Shown here in pieces: positions 22,146 to 35,129 of a stretch of DNA of 64,000 nt (within the stretch, counting starts at the first letter, position 1; the number at the start of each line of letters is the position of its first letter). Source of the DNA: Cryptomeria japonica (taxonomy: Eukaryota > Streptophyta > Pinopsida > Cupressales > Cupressaceae). Location: the NCBI RefSeq assembly GCF_030272615.1, contig NC_081407.1, forward strand, positions 442,333,213 through 442,397,212, in the 5' to 3' direction. The notes beneath the pieces were generated by a model that saw nothing but the letters and a program-made list of their open reading frames with translations, searched no databases and was not told the origin of the DNA. The position numbers and the translations under genes were made by a program.

Positions 22146-23528
22146 CTAAGAGAATAAAACATGGTCCAGAGCTATCTCTGTTTCCTGATCTATTGACATA
22201 CCTTGCATCTGTGCGATAAGAGCCGCATTGTCCATGCCAGGGGAAGCATAAACCAAATCATCCAAGGCAACACCTTGACTTCGTTGATCTACATTTTTTT
22301 GTTGCAAATTACCTTTCGGGCAGTTTCTTGGGGCATGGGAATTGTTACATGGGAAACACCAAGAATTGGTGTCATCAGCTAGATTATTTTGTCCTACGGT
22401 CAACTCTTTATTGGTGCTGCGATAGACAATTTGCAAAGCATTGGGCACTGGAACTATCTGGCCATTTGACTGACTTGAGGAAGCTCGGTTATTCACATAT
22501 TGGTTTTGCTGATATGTGGATGTATTCCCTTGGAAATTTTGCTTGAAGGGAGGTCTAGTAGGGGGGATTTGGGATCTTTTCAAATTAATGATTTTATTTG
22601 AGAAAGATCTCAACAAATTTTTTATATCATTGACTTCTGCAGCAAGAGATGAAGGGGAAGATGTACTTGCTTATTGGGATCTGGGATACATATAAATAGA
22701 TTGGGGTGTAGATATGCCAGGCACAGCTGGCTCAAGAACTTGACTTGATAACTCAGGGAAGACCGACATGAGCAGTCATGGTGCAAGCTTTCCAGTGTCA
22801 ATTAAATTGTTTTCTGCTCGAACCGCCAAGTCATACGTATCCGAGAGAGTATTTCCTTTGAGAGATTGAATCATCATAGATATATCTGAATTGAAGGCTT
22901 TCAGATAAAAAAACAAATGCCATATCTATGGGAGGATGAGTGGACAACAATATCCTCTACCAGGTCCTTTGAAACCTCATATTGAATTTTGTCACCGCTT
23001 CCTGGGGATTCCTTTTGATGGTAATCAGTTGCTGCATTAGAGATGATCTATCAGCCTTGTTGGAAAATCTCTCAAAGAAGCGATCACCCAACTAGTCCTG
23101 ATCAGTTATAGAGTTTGGAGCAAGAGATCTATAGCAATCTAGAGCTCTTCTTTTGAATGAAGTTGCAAGAAATCTTAGAGCTACATTTCTCTCTGTAATG
23201 TTATGGATAGTGCAAACATCGGCCACATCTTGTAGGTGTTCCCCCGATGACTTGGAACATTCTTCAATTTAGGGATAACTTTTAGCGCGAAGGTAGGAAT
23301 TGGCCCTCATACTGCAGGTGGAACAAGGGGAATGAGAGGGCTACCACTATTCCAAGTCACAAAATTTCTAGGAGGAACTTGAGTCATTACTACAGGAACA
23401 AGTACCATAGGGATAACAGGTGGATTCTGACAAGAAGTAGCTGCAGATGAATGGACGCTTACCAGGGGTGGTAGAAGAAAACTGGGACTTGAAGCTATTT
23501 GAATCCTGGTAACAGGTCTATGGCTCAT
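22146..23528 (-). pseudogene. Tat-1 gag
   Basis: The gag core is readable at about 22800-23060 with FERFSNKADRSSLMQQLITI and KRNPQEAVTKFNMRFQRT, a pattern typical of plant gypsy gag. Frameshifts and stops separate it from an N-terminal Pro/Val-rich piece (23307-23528). A knuckle near 22330 reads CFPCNNSHAPRNC, one residue short of a canonical C-x2-C-x4-H-x4-C. The region is much more decayed than the gag genes of Tat-2 to Tat-4. Confidence 0.8.
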
Positions 23529-25150
23529 AAACTTTCTTAGGCTTGTTCAAAATTAGGTCCCATTGGGTGTGGCAGAAAAGAACTATTGACTACTAATTTT
23601 ATATTAAACGCTAACAACCTTATGGGAAATTCAGTGATGGGGGACCTTTTGCACGAGATTCACTGAATAACCTCTGGGTTTGAGAAGTTGGCTCTTCATA
23701 TGATTGGGGGAGAAAGGGGGAAGAGGAAAACTTTAAAAGCTACACTACTTAGGTGATACGCCAGAATATTTTTAGGATACTAGCAGCACATAAAACCCAG
23801 ATACATGTAGTTTTAAGGCCCATTCAACAATCTTCATGCTCAATATTGTTAGAGAAGATAATTAACCTAAACTCATTCAACATAGTATGACATTCACCAT
23901 TCCTCCAATAGATAAAAAGTCCTAAAACATAGTTTAATCCATAGAGTCTCACAACATATATCATAGAAGTTACAAAATTTGAATACAACACAGAAGTTAG
24001 TTTTTAAGCTTCAAATAAAATAGCCACAAAGGCCATAGGCACAATCTTGTATGTCTATCATTCACCCAATTTAATTAACATAAAGGCTTTTTCAATGAGA
24101 AAAAGTCTAATCAATTCTCATGAAAGTCTGAACCCCTATAAAAGTAGAAAGAAGGCCTATAAATAGCCCTAAACCTTCAATAAACAACACAAAAGCATCA
24201 GAAAAATCCTAGTAACCACTTCCAATCAGAAATCTACCAGCGTGGTGTTCATAGAGATGCAAACCGGCGAAAACGATCTTTAATGTTGTTACTCCAACTG
24301 CATCATGGTGACCCCTGCACCTGCCAAATAAGAAAATCACGGTGCAAACAACATTTTGGTTCATGAACCATCAAAGATGATACGCGGAAACTAGGGGGAG
24401 ACCCGAAGTTGAATGCAAAAAGGGAACCAGAACATGTAACACAGAGGAACCAAGTGTCGCTACTAGCACACGGAAGATGGTGGGTTTGGGAAATACACGC
24501 CAAAGAAAAGACCTGCGCAACACGACAACTTTGCGTCCTATCAACACCAAGTGAGAAAAGTGAGCCGCTTAGAGCAACACCAATACACCACTTGGCACAC
24601 GCATGAGCGATCAGGAGAGTGGGCCAAAAATTAAAGGAAGGTGCATAAACTTTACCAAAATGCTGCACACGAACCACTCTGAAAGAATATTAACAACTTT
24701 AGCTTGTGCTATGGATATTAGAGGCATAAAATTAAGTTTGGGTTATGCAAAGGCTAAGATCTAGTGACTGGTTTATGGCTCACATACTCATTTGGATCTT
24801 AAGGATTGCTTGCAATTAGGTCCTTGGAGGCGTGCCAAAAAAAGGAACTGTTGATCCTTAAATTTTCACTCTAGGGAAAATCCTTATGGGAAGTTCAATG
24901 AATGGGGACCTAGTGCATTTCACTGGACAACCTTTGAGATTTTAGAAGCTGAATCTTTGAAAAGTGGGGGGAAGCAAAAGGAAGAAGGTCGAATTGTAAA
25001 GAAAATTCAAATTTGAGGTGATGCGCCAAAACTAAAATGCTTTAAGGTACCAACCAGAAGCAAAGGACATATTATCTCATAAAAAGAGAACACTACCACA
25101 ATCTCCTCATTGTTGGAGAGATAACTAAGCATATAAGGTCACTTAGACAC
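23515..25150 (-). repeat. two diverged leader/LTR-end units in tandem (Tat-1 5' end)
   Basis: About 23515-23900 and 24765-25150 can be aligned by eye in the same orientation: both have tatggctca, caaaattaggtcc or gcaattaggtcc, aaccttatgggaa or atccttatgggaa, and a ggtgat(a/g)cgcca word that on the minus strand looks like a primer site (TGGCG-ATCACC). About 1 kb between the copies may be an LTR. Confidence 0.6.
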
Positions 25151-27716
25151 ATAACACAATTTTCAGATCTCTATGAGATGTATCTATTAAGGCTAAAAAG
25201 AATAACAAGTCATTTGTTGTCTTAGGATCTTCTATTGATTTTCCTAGATAAGCATGATATAACATCCATTTAATCAATATATGCAAATGGAGTGGAAAAG
25301 AACATGATTCAAAAACTATGTGATTAAATAGAAAGCATAAGAAATATGCAACATTCAAGCAATTTATCATACTCACTTGCACATATGATTCTGAAACATT
25401 CATTAAGATCTAGACACACAACAAAGGTGATTAATAGCACAATCTGACATGCCTCCTTCTTTTACTCATGAATTAGAACTAAATTATGAGTAATGACTAT
25501 TACTATATTGCTAAAATATCAATTTCCTCCCCTAAATCATCTAGATTTTTTTCATTTACAAAAGCTTGCATGCCATTTTAAAGAATCCTCATACTAGAAT
25601 TGATAAAAACCCTAAACAGAAAAAAATCTCGTATATTTACCACGTGACACATCATCATGATGACTAGCCTAATCGTCTTTGCAAAAATGATCACAACTCC
25701 ATCGTTACCCCACCATCTCTCTTAACATAAGAACTTTTCAACACACTCTTGACCTTTTGGTTACAATAGAAAGGATGTGAGGAGATCAAAATGTGAAGAG
25801 GCATCTCCTTGACAGATGTCGACATTTGATTCTCCAAGGACAAAAATAATCATCAATTTGTTGCAAAAAGAGAGCTCCATACTTAGTTATCAGGGCCAAA
25901 GACTCAATCTGGACATATGGTAGGATGGCAGGGTATTGTTCATTCATTTCCTTTTGAACATCTAAAAAAACATAAGATGACAACATGTGGTGCCATCTCG
26001 GGGCAACTTTTGGGAGCTTATCTATAGCTAAACTTAATGCGCCAGTTGGACATGTGGCATCCTGACACACCACTAGGAAAAGCCTAAATTGAGGGCTCTT
26101 CAAATATTTGCTTGATCAACATGTAGCGTCAACACGCTTTGCAACAAAACAAAGGGAAATGAAAAGCGAAAAATATGAAGTGAAGAAAAAGGAGAAGCCT
26201 GAGGATCTTTTTAGATTATTCTACACTTTCAAAAAGTTTCATACAACAAACAATAGTGGAAATCATCTTGGATATCAAAAAAACTTGGTTAGATCTTAAT
26301 AATATCATTGAACAAGATGCTATGATAGATTGACTTGAAGGCACAATTTCAAATCTGCACCAGTCATTGATGGTTATAATTTGGACTTAGGAGTTCCATA
26401 TGACAAAATTCATCAAGCGAGTAATTATACATGTAGATTGAAGATATCTTAGCAATGATTAAGAATACAAGAAGTAAAATCTCACATGCCTTAAGGGGAA
26501 GAACAAACCTCGAACTAGTCAAATAACTAAGTGATTGCCAAAGACAATCACACATCTATACAAATGAGCAATTGTTCAAAACCGACACTTTACAACTTCA
26601 CATTAAAAGGTAAAATATTGAGTAGTTTGTGCCTTGGATAAAGAAAAAGCTATATAAAATCATAGACCAAGAGCACATACGAGTGTTAAGGTATGCCATG
26701 GGCATGTTATAAGAACCAATAAGATCGAATGGTGGTAAGAGATTTGTTTTCTACATAATATGATGCCACAAAAGAATGCAATCAAGTTGGATGAGAGGTT
26801 TTTGACATAAATCATCCTTAAATGACCATCAAGAAAACAACATAATAAACAGAAAGAAGATTTCTACTAATTCAAGCTTCGACTCTATCTTGGTGTCAAA
26901 CGAGAGAAATTATGTAATGACAAGCTCTTTCATGTACACAACTATAATGGAAGACGATTTCATTTCCATTCCCAAATGGAAGTGTTACTACAACAAAAGG
27001 GTGGTGGATAACCAATTAAGGGAATTTTTGTGATAAAGGGCAAAATTGATGAGGATGTAATTAGGCAAATAATAGGAGAGAAGAATTTGACTAAGGTTTG
27101 TACCCAAAATGTTGAGTTGCAGGAGACTTTTGTCTTTAATATTATGTGTACGTTAAGTGATTTTGACTGGATGGAGTGTTCCATTAATTGATTAGTTAAC
27201 CTTGAGTTGTAGGTATTTGTGACACAATCTCTCAAAAACACAATGATTAGGCCTTCCAAGGGTCTAATAGAGGATACAATCTATATTTAAGTAATGAAGG
27301 ACAATAAGAAGGTGAAGGAGATCTTAGAGCAATGCAGGAAGGTTTATCCCACAACATCATGTATGTAGTGCTCCTCCCTGATCCATCCTTCTTGGTGGGA
27401 GGTGTAAGATATTTTGAGACTTTTCTATGATGATTGTTTGTTGAGATTATGTTATGCTGATTACAGTAGATTTATGTATGGTATGATCTAGGCTCACGTG
27501 CAATGAATTTTAATTATGCTATTTATTATTATAGATGATTAGATGCTAAATATATAATATATGTAGTAAACCATGTACTAATATGTTTGATTATCTTATG
27601 AGATGCATCATGTGTTGGATGTCATGCTATGTGTTTCATTCTTTCTATGGTGTGAGGGGATGATATTCTATCACTTACTTCAGAGAGACACAGGATGTCA
27701 CGATTCCTCTTCACCA
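25151..27716. other. AT-rich region without a recognisable gene
   Basis: I see no domain. A 105-codon minus-strand stretch at 25786-26103 has protein-like composition (WHHMLSSYVFLDVQKEMNEQ) but no recognised family. A plus-strand stretch at about 27005-27190 can be read as a 55-residue fragment. Either could be the remains of an old element or gene. Confidence 0.5.
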
Positions 27717-29597
27717 GTGTGCATGTGATTGTTTTGGATTAAGGCAAAAACAGGTTTTGAAGGAGCCCTGAAACTCTTTACAAAGAAGATTCTAAAAGGT
27801 TTAGAATCAAAACATCAAACCCTCAACCAAAAAGTTTTCTTGAAAAAAGGAACATGAAAGCACCAGACAACCAGGGGTAAAAAGGACACCCATAACCAAA
27901 AATATGGGTTATTTAAAAATAGGCTTCCACAACCTAAAAAAAGTTGCAAAAAGAATAGCTAACAACCAACCTAAAATCATCCCCCAACCAAGCACCATAA
28001 AGATTTACATTTAGAGCTTCTCTTATGGGATCAGAGAGTCATGTCAAAAGAAGGCTTAGAGAACTTAACTTTCTTGTCCTAAAAGAAATCCATCCCTCTT
28101 CCACTTGCTCCGCCTTGTCATGCCAAGCCAATGCGCCAAAATCTTGAGAATGAATGCCTGCAACCACTATCTCAACCGCACCAGAACCAACAAATGACAA
28201 AACCCCCATATCGGCAAATGGCCAATCACAGTAGATGACCACACAAGAACCAGTGGATGACAAAACCCTAGCATCACCAGTTTGTCTCTGCTCGACAGAG
28301 ACAACCACACCAAAACTAGTGGGAGGAAAAACCCCAACATCGGTAGGCAATGAAGTAGGCATGGCCATATCAGAAGAGTCACCAGATTTAGTAACTAAAA
28401 TGCTATCACCAGAAATAGCAGCCCGAAGCCCATGCTCACACACTTTAGGGGTTTCAACATGATATTCTTGCACAGCTTCAACAACCCCACCATAAATGAC
28501 GTCCAAAGAGGATGCCCCGCGACCTTGTGATTCCATGGCGACCACCTCAGAAAAAAAAACTATTTTCCTCAGATTTCTTCTCAACTGTATAATGTTGTTG
28601 AGAAGCACCTTTCCACCATGTAGCTGTCATTTCCTTTTTCTCAAATACACATTGTGCAGCCACATGACCTATTTTAAAACATCTTCTACAACATAAGGGA
28701 ATACCTTCATAGTCCAAAGACTGAACCCAAGAGCCCTTTGAAGATTTGAGAAAAAATTCAACAAGCAGCCCTTTTGAAACATCCACTTCAACAAAAATTC
28801 GGGCAAAAGTGGAGTGAAAATATCATAGGATTCATCATCTACCATCAAAAAATCTCCAAGGGCCTCACCCACTTCCTCTAAAAGAGAATCAGTTCATAAA
28901 TGAAGGGAGTGATTAGGAATCCTAACCCAAATGTGGATCTTATTAAATGTTTTAGAAGAAAGGTTGAAATTCAGAGTGCCAAGGCTTAATCATCAACAAA
29001 AATATGTCCTCCCAGCTAAAGAAATAATCACATAAGATTTTGTTTCTATTCAGGGCATTATCAAATTTAGCAATAAAAAAACCCTTAGCCAAGGGGAAAA
29101 TATGAACTTTACCTATAATAAGAGGCTCCCAATGTTTTGAGATCCAAGAGTGCAGCTGAGGGAGGCTGGGCCAAAAACCCTTAAACTGACATATCACACC
29201 ATGTAAAGAAACAACAAAAGCATTATGATCAATTTACTTTTTTGTATCTACTTTTAGATTACGAAAATGGCATGAGAAACATGAAAGAACCCACCACTAG
29301 ATGACCATTTCTCTCGCCATGACCTCGGAGCCTCACCAGTCCACCTCTGCCCGACAGACACAGTTGCACCAGAACCAGTGAACGACAATGAACCCCTATC
29401 ATGGCAAATGGCCGCACCAGAACCAATGGATGATAAAAATTTAGCATCACCAGTCTACCTCTGCCTAATAGACATAGCCACACCAGAACCAGCGAACGAT
29501 AACACCCCAGTAGACGACACAACCCTAGCATCGACGAGCAACAAAATCTTCTCCATGTTTGATAAAAGTCAATATACTTAGTGTGCATGTGATTGTT
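27717..29597 (-). mobile_element. LINE-B, ORF1-only L1 insertion with 17-bp target duplication
   Basis: GTGTGCATGTGATTGTT occurs at 27717-27733 and 29581-29597. The 1847 bp between hold a degenerate minus-strand LINE ORF1 and nothing like ORF2. Plant L1 target duplications are of this length. I see only a very short A run at the expected 3' end (27734-27738). Confidence 0.7.
28039..29324 (-). pseudogene. LINE-B ORF1 (DUF4283 and zinc knuckle)
   Basis: ORF1 binds LINE RNA. From 29324 downward I see an opening MARE, a DUF4283-like region at 28952-29197 (FWPSLPQLHSWISKHWEPLI, IFPLAKGFFIAKF), then YEGIPLCCRRCFKIGHVAAQC with a canonical C-x2-C-x4-H-x4-C knuckle at about 28665-28706, and a Ser/Val/Gly-rich tail to 28039. 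Several stops and frameshifts break it. A Gly-Ser-Gly-Ala repeat segment in the tail (28150-28390) recurs at 29340-29530, upstream of the start, as an internal duplication. Confidence 0.75.
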
Positions 29598-31099
29598 AGG
29601 TATATGTATATTATTTGTATATATGCTTCTCTTTGTGATGCAAGGTTGCAAGTACGAGGCATCGAATCCACTTGGTTTTATAGGTCTAAGTGTGCCTAAA
29701 TAATCTCGGTGGAAGTTGTGGGAGACAGCATAAGGCCCATTACTCAAACCCTTAGCCCTTGCTCGATATTAGAGCAATGTTTCATGTCTTGTATCTACCT
29801 AATCAGAATGCCACATAGGCAAAATCCGATGACCTTGGTATGTTGTGTGTGAGTATGCATTTGTGTTGCATATGGGTTTAATTTGTCATAGTTTTTTTTA
29901 TAGATTTTAGTTATAAATCTTTATCATAAGGTTTTATTTAAATTTGTGATAATTTAATTTAAATACATATTTGCGTGTAAAAAAAATAAAAATAAAATAT
30001 ATATATATATGTGCATTTGAATAATCTTACCTTATTAATTATTTAAGGAATATATATATATATATATAAGGCAAAGATAGCAAGCCACCATATATTATTA
30101 TTTATATAATAAGATTTACAACATAGGTTTGGGGAGCATATCGAGAGGAAAGAACCAACAAGAAAACCTTTGGTTGTAGCTCAAGTATGTACAGTATACA
30201 ATCTATGTTTCCTTTCTAGATGAAAAGCCAAGAGTGACTACCCTAAAACAACACTAACCTACGATCTAGGAACAAAATTATAGCCGATTAACAAGAACAA
30301 GAAAGGCCATACCAATACAAAATTATGGCCAGTAATGAGAACAAAATAGGCCATATCAGTTGACAAGGTAAAATGCATATTCTAAAAATGTATGCACATT
30401 CTACCATGTGGAGATAAATACAAAGTATGCCAAAATTTGAAATTAGTTGTTTTAGATTTGTTACCTATAAAAATTTTAAACTTTGAAAAGTTGTTCCCCT
30501 CTGTTTTTTCTTTACGCTCTTATCGCAGCCTTTTAGAATTCCTTAAATTATGTCACAGAGTTCTCAACTTTTAAAACTACCCAACTGACCGACTAGCTTA
30601 GGGAAGTTCATATAACGCCACCACCTTTAGGAGGTCGGGCTTGTGGATACTTTTGAAAGGAGTTTGATAGTTGTGAAGTTGCCCAATCGCCCGACTCTCC
30701 GCCAATCCTTGTGTTGTGGTGGATGTCCAATTCTCTTGAGAATTTCAAGGACACTGTTGGTTCTAAGAAAGGATGTTTGGTGTAATTAAGACTAGTGGTT
30801 TCGGTACCTTGGATGGAAACATGAGTAATGGTATAGATAATTTTCCCTTGGCCGTAAAGGGAATTGAATGGGGATGTCAGGATGATAAGAATAACGACTT
30901 CTTTATGTCCCTCCTCCCACCTCATCAATTTCCACATCATACATTATTTTCAGGAAACAAATCAAGGCAAGATTTGTGAAGTACCGTCATTAATGGTCTT
31001 TAAGCAACCCAAATACGAAATAGGTGGCAGCATGTGTTACTTCATTTGATGTTGTCATTCTTGCAGAAAATATTTAAGGTAGCCAAAGGGGAAATTTTT
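29598..31099. other. intergenic AT-rich region, no gene seen
   Basis: It contains two short AT dinucleotide runs at about 29997-30010 and 30051-30068. No open stretch shows a domain. Confidence 0.6.
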
Positions 31100-32316
31100 C
31101 GTCATAATTACATGCATTAGAATGGTCTTGTCTCATGATGATGAATTGCCTTTTCATAATCCAGATTTGAACTGGCCAGAGATAGAGCAGGAAGATATAG
31201 TCTGACAATTACCATCTTTTGCATGGAAAGCACAAACTGATTTTAATGAATATAGGAAGACCGTCACCCTATTAGATAAGATTGAAGAACAAGCTAAGAA
31301 TCAAGAACAATGTCTACGAGATGAGCTAACGGTAGGAAGAAACCCGAATAATTGACTTCAACAAATTGGTACTCCCAATTGGAAGAGGTCCCATATTGCA
31401 ACCTAATGCCAACCCAGTACAATGGCACATTATTTTGAGCATGTCTGACTTTTTCTGAGCTACTATTTTTGATTGGGAAGAATTCGAAGATATCTTGCTG
31501 ACGCTGGTTGAAGAAGAAGAAAAAGTAGATGAGATCGATAGGTGGATTGCAGAGATTAACCCGATACCCAACGATGGAGCTTGAAGGTCTTGTAGCCTTA
31601 CCTGTTGTGAGGTGGTTTATATTTTGTATTTCTCGTTAGGATTTTATTTTGAAACAGTCATGATCAAGACCGTTAGATTTAGTAACTATTTCTTGGAAAT
31701 GGAAAAGGCAGGAAGGTTATAGCTATAAATAGGTAGATTAGTTAATTTGAGAGGATCTTCTTGGGAAAACTTTATTTTTCTCATGTCTGCTTTAAGGGCC
31801 AATTTCAAAGACCATAAGAAGAACCCTACCAAATTCCCCATCCTTCATGAAGGGCTTTTAGTCTTGATTGAATCCCACTTCTGTGCCTTTCCTGCTTCGA
31901 ATATTTATATCCAAGCCTCTTCTGAGGATGCAATTAGTGTTGGGGAGTCGGGTGGTGAGGATTCTGACTCAGAATCTAATGCTGACTCTCCTCCCCCTCT
32001 TAAAAAAGATAAGTCTGAAAAGACCCCAATGGCCAAGTATCCTATGGGAAAAGGTAGAAAATGTCATAAGAAAGTTGTGATTTAATCTTCTTCTACTTCG
32101 GTTGGCAAGGGTACCCCTATTTCTAGCGGTCCTAAAGATAACCTTGAGGTATCTGTGAGTGAGAAGGAGGTTAGCAAGGTGTCAAGCAGCCAAAACCTTC
32201 AGTTTCCCCCTTCGTCGCTACCGACACTACTACTGCTAATATTGGTGTTGCGACTCATGAGGATCTTCATCCCAAATGTGTTGAGCTTAGTGATAAGAAG
32301 GAGGACTATGACAATG
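31100..32316 (+). pseudogene. fragment related to LINE-A ORF3
   Basis: The clearest part is 31747-32085: LMSALRANFKDHKKNPTKFP and ILHEGLLVLIESHFCAF align with LFRSLSRSLNKHRNNPSS and ILHCGLLLFIYEHCKSL of the LINE-A third ORF. It is followed in both cases by an acidic/Lys-rich low-complexity tail (GEDSDSESNADS here). Upstream, 31140-31320 reads as a charged, possibly coiled-coil stretch (YRKTVTLLDKIEEQAKNQEQ) with stops. The Sirevirus-like LTR begins at 32317 and cuts the tail. The product function is unknown. Confidence 0.6.
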
Positions 32317-33484
32317 TGTTGGGTTGATGAACTTAAAAGGCACTAAGAACGGGGTGAATCAGTGATAGTAAAAATAATACAAATCTGAATATCAATTCCA
32401 CCAAATTAAAACTCAATAGACATGTAAGAAATAACACCAAGTATGCAATCACCACATAAAACATAAACCACATGACACAAGAGTTTATACGTCGAAAAAA
32501 CAAATGGGAAAAACCATGGTGGGAGTTAGTACCCACAAGATCCACTATATGCAGTATAGAGATTTGACCGGTTAAGGTCTACAACACCTAGTTAGGGGTA
32601 CACCCTGTTAGAAGTGTCTAAGCCCAGTTAAGATCTTTACAAAAAGGCCTATGAGGACCAGCCCTATTAGGAGCTACCCAAGTTACTAGAATTTGCAAAC
32701 ACAAGTTAATGTGTCACCTGGTTAGAGGATTTAATGATCAAAGATGTTAGGATCTGGCTGCACCCTGTTAGGAGTGACCTTGTAAGAGGATTTTCTTGCT
32801 GCAACTGTTAGGAAAACAACAAGTACAAATGATCTCAGTATAACACCTTCTGTGTCTAATAAGATCCACTTTAGAACATTACAAAATCACAAAGACTTCA
32901 TCTCTCAACTCCTTTGATCATCGCACTATTAGAAATACAAAATTTGCTCATCACGAATCACACTATCAACCTCATGTATATATATCCTTTCATACCTCAT
33001 CACACAATTAAAATTATCATAAGGTCGGATAGAACCTTATTACAATTCCCTAGGTTCAATGCATCTAGACAATATTGCATTGTATGTTTTATTTATGTCA
33101 ACCACCGACATAACAAATCCAATTCTATGTCATGTTACTGATTTGAGTGATTTTCATCACTACTGGTTAACTATGTTTCTAGGTCTCTGCCTTGTTGATC
33201 AAATCTCATTCATCTGATCAAATCTGCTTGTGTGGTTAAGAACATATCCTCATCTGATAATCTTCAATGCTACTGCAAAACCCCATTCCTTCATCCTTCA
33301 TGGATTTCATGTACCGGTTGTCAGTGTGAGAGACTATCAGTCATTCTACCGATTGAAGTCCTAATTACCGGTTCTGATAAAACTGACTCTTCTTTACCTT
33401 GTTAAGTCTAGTTGGTTGAACTGTAGGACTTAGATGACTTAAAGAAACATAGTTAACATCAATGAAAACATACAAAATAGTCAT
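32317..33484 (-). repeat. Sirevirus-like 3' LTR, larger part
   Basis: With 41111-41177 this makes an LTR of about 1235 bp with termini TGTTGG and CCAACA. A TATA-like run (ggatatatatacatg, minus strand) is near 32970-32990. Several spaced copies of a CCTAAC(T/A)AGG-type word (cctgttagga, cctagttagg, ccctattagg) occur at 32585-32820. Confidence 0.8.
33470..33484. repeat. LINE-A target site duplication, left copy
   Basis: ATACAAAATAGTCAT is repeated exactly at 41096-41110. Confidence 0.9.
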
Positions 33485-33493
33485 GTATGTCAT

Positions 33494-34783
33494 GTGATAT
33501 TAACAACAAGCATGGGAGTGAGCACAGAGCGAAAAGGAGCGGGAATCCCAAATTTCAAATTGGGAAATTGCAGAATCCCTGGGAATAGCAGATTTCCTGG
33601 AGATTGCAATTTTTCTGGGATCAGAACTGGCGATCAGGTAGGGGGTCAGGCACCTCAAGGGTCAGAAGAGGACAAGGAAAAAGCAAAACTAATAGAGGAC
33701 AAAGATTTGAACCCCAGGGCCCCACATGATATAGGTAAAGGAAAAAAATGGTCTTCGCTCTTTGGAGTGAAACCGCTGGTTAAATCTGGGCTCCCGGAAG
33801 TAACAAACATTTCAGACCCTGCCTCTGGACAGTTTTCTTTTTCTGTTCCAGAAAAAGTGGTTGATATGACTGTTGTTGGCCTTTCTATGACATTAGTAGG
33901 ATGATTCTCTAGCTTCAGGCCTAACATTGATGATGTTAGGAACTTCATAAGGAGAAAATGGCTCGTTAAAGGACAAGTGGAAGTGGCAGCGCTGCCTAGA
34001 GGTTTTTTTACCTTCGCTTTCAACTCTGAAGAAGACATGAATAAAGCTCTCTGCGAAGGCCCTTGGATTGTTGGCAAGTCATCCCTAGCTCTTCAAAAAT
34101 GGGCCCTGAATCTCATCCTCGATGAATCCTTCTTTGTTTCTATGCCAGTCTGGATGCGCCTCTCGGGTCTTCCGTTGGAACACTGGAATGAGGAAGTTTT
34201 CAAGGGTATTGCGAAATCCTTACGAGAAATCTTGTTGATCGACCTGATGACGGCGGCTAAATCAAGGTTAGTCTTTGTTCGCATCTATGTAAATGTTAAT
34301 CAAATGATAGATATGCATCAATCCATAGACATTATCTCTAAACTTGGAAAATGGTCCCAAACTATTGAATATGAATCTCTACCGTTTCCTTGTTTCCACT
34401 ACAAAAAATTGGGGCATTGGGCCAAATCATGTCTGCTCAGGAAAAACAAGGAAAACAAGACTGATAGCAACAACAAGAACAAAAAGACTTGGCAAATGAT
34501 AAATAAAAAAGGAGACTTGTCAACAACTGAGAGTAACCAAAATAATGAAGCCAAGAGGAATGGGAGTAGTAGTAATGACCAACAAGATAGTGTTTGCTCC
34601 AATGACCAACTAGAAAGATCTAAAGAAGCAGAGCAAGGAACTGAGTTGAACAATAAAAAAAACCTAGAGGACTAGGAGACTAGATCTATTAGTCGGGAGA
34701 AGGAAGAATCCATTCCAGATCAGGAGGCTGGATCGGTGAGTCGGGAGAAGAGACCATTCCAGCCCTATCTCTCTCAAAACTGA
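33494..34783 (+). pseudogene. LINE-A ORF1 (DUF4283, zf-CCHC)
   Basis: One frame with stops at 33902 (TGA, CGA expected) and 34673 (TAG). A Gly/Pro-rich N-terminus is followed by DUF4283 at about 33900-34330 (FIRRKWLVKGQVEVAALPRG, ALCEGPWIVGKSSLALQKW, VWMRLSGLPLEHWNEEVFKG). The knuckle at 34391-34432 reads CFHYKKLGHWAKSC: the second Cys is Tyr, a change that a single G-to-A would produce. A Lys/Asn/Ser-rich tail follows. The protein would coat LINE RNA. Confidence 0.9.
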
Positions 34784-35129
34784 TTGAGGAAAACTTTAAT
34801 GAAGCTCAAGACCCTTCTGATACTAAGCCTTTACTGCTTTTAACTAATGGAAGCCCAAAGCCTCTCCTCTGTAAAACCCCTTCTCATAGTGTGGATTTGC
34901 TGGATGGGAATCTCCGGATATGCGGATCGAGAGAAGGAAAATCAAACAAGGAGGAATTCAATGGAGGAATCTCAACCAGAAGCAAGATCAAGAAAAAGGC
35001 AGATGTTGGAAGTCAGAACAAAAAGTAGGGAAGGCCATCCCTAAAACATCAAAAGGAACAGGAAAGTTGGAAGAACCGTGTTGATGGAACACAGTGTTCC
35101 ATTGAGTCAACCCTATCCCCAGTTAAAGT

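Larger units (their letters stand above)
21664..25150 (-). mobile_element. Tat-1, 5' half
   Basis: The minus-strand frame that enters at 6304 continues here, with pre-protease segment, gag and then two diverged leader/LTR-like units. Removal of Tat-2 plus one copy of CCTTC gives an uninterrupted frame except for a TGA at about 21759. The outer limit of the 5' LTR is unclear. Confidence 0.8.

Noticed and set aside
24303-24677. 124-codon minus-strand open frame
   Set aside because: Cys/Ser/Leu-rich without a domain, and it overlaps a plus-strand frame of equal quality. It lies in a probable LTR.
29259-29747. 162-codon minus-strand open frame beside LINE-B
   Set aside because: It spans the 17-bp target duplication and reads the Gly-Ser-Gly repeat segment out of its better frame.
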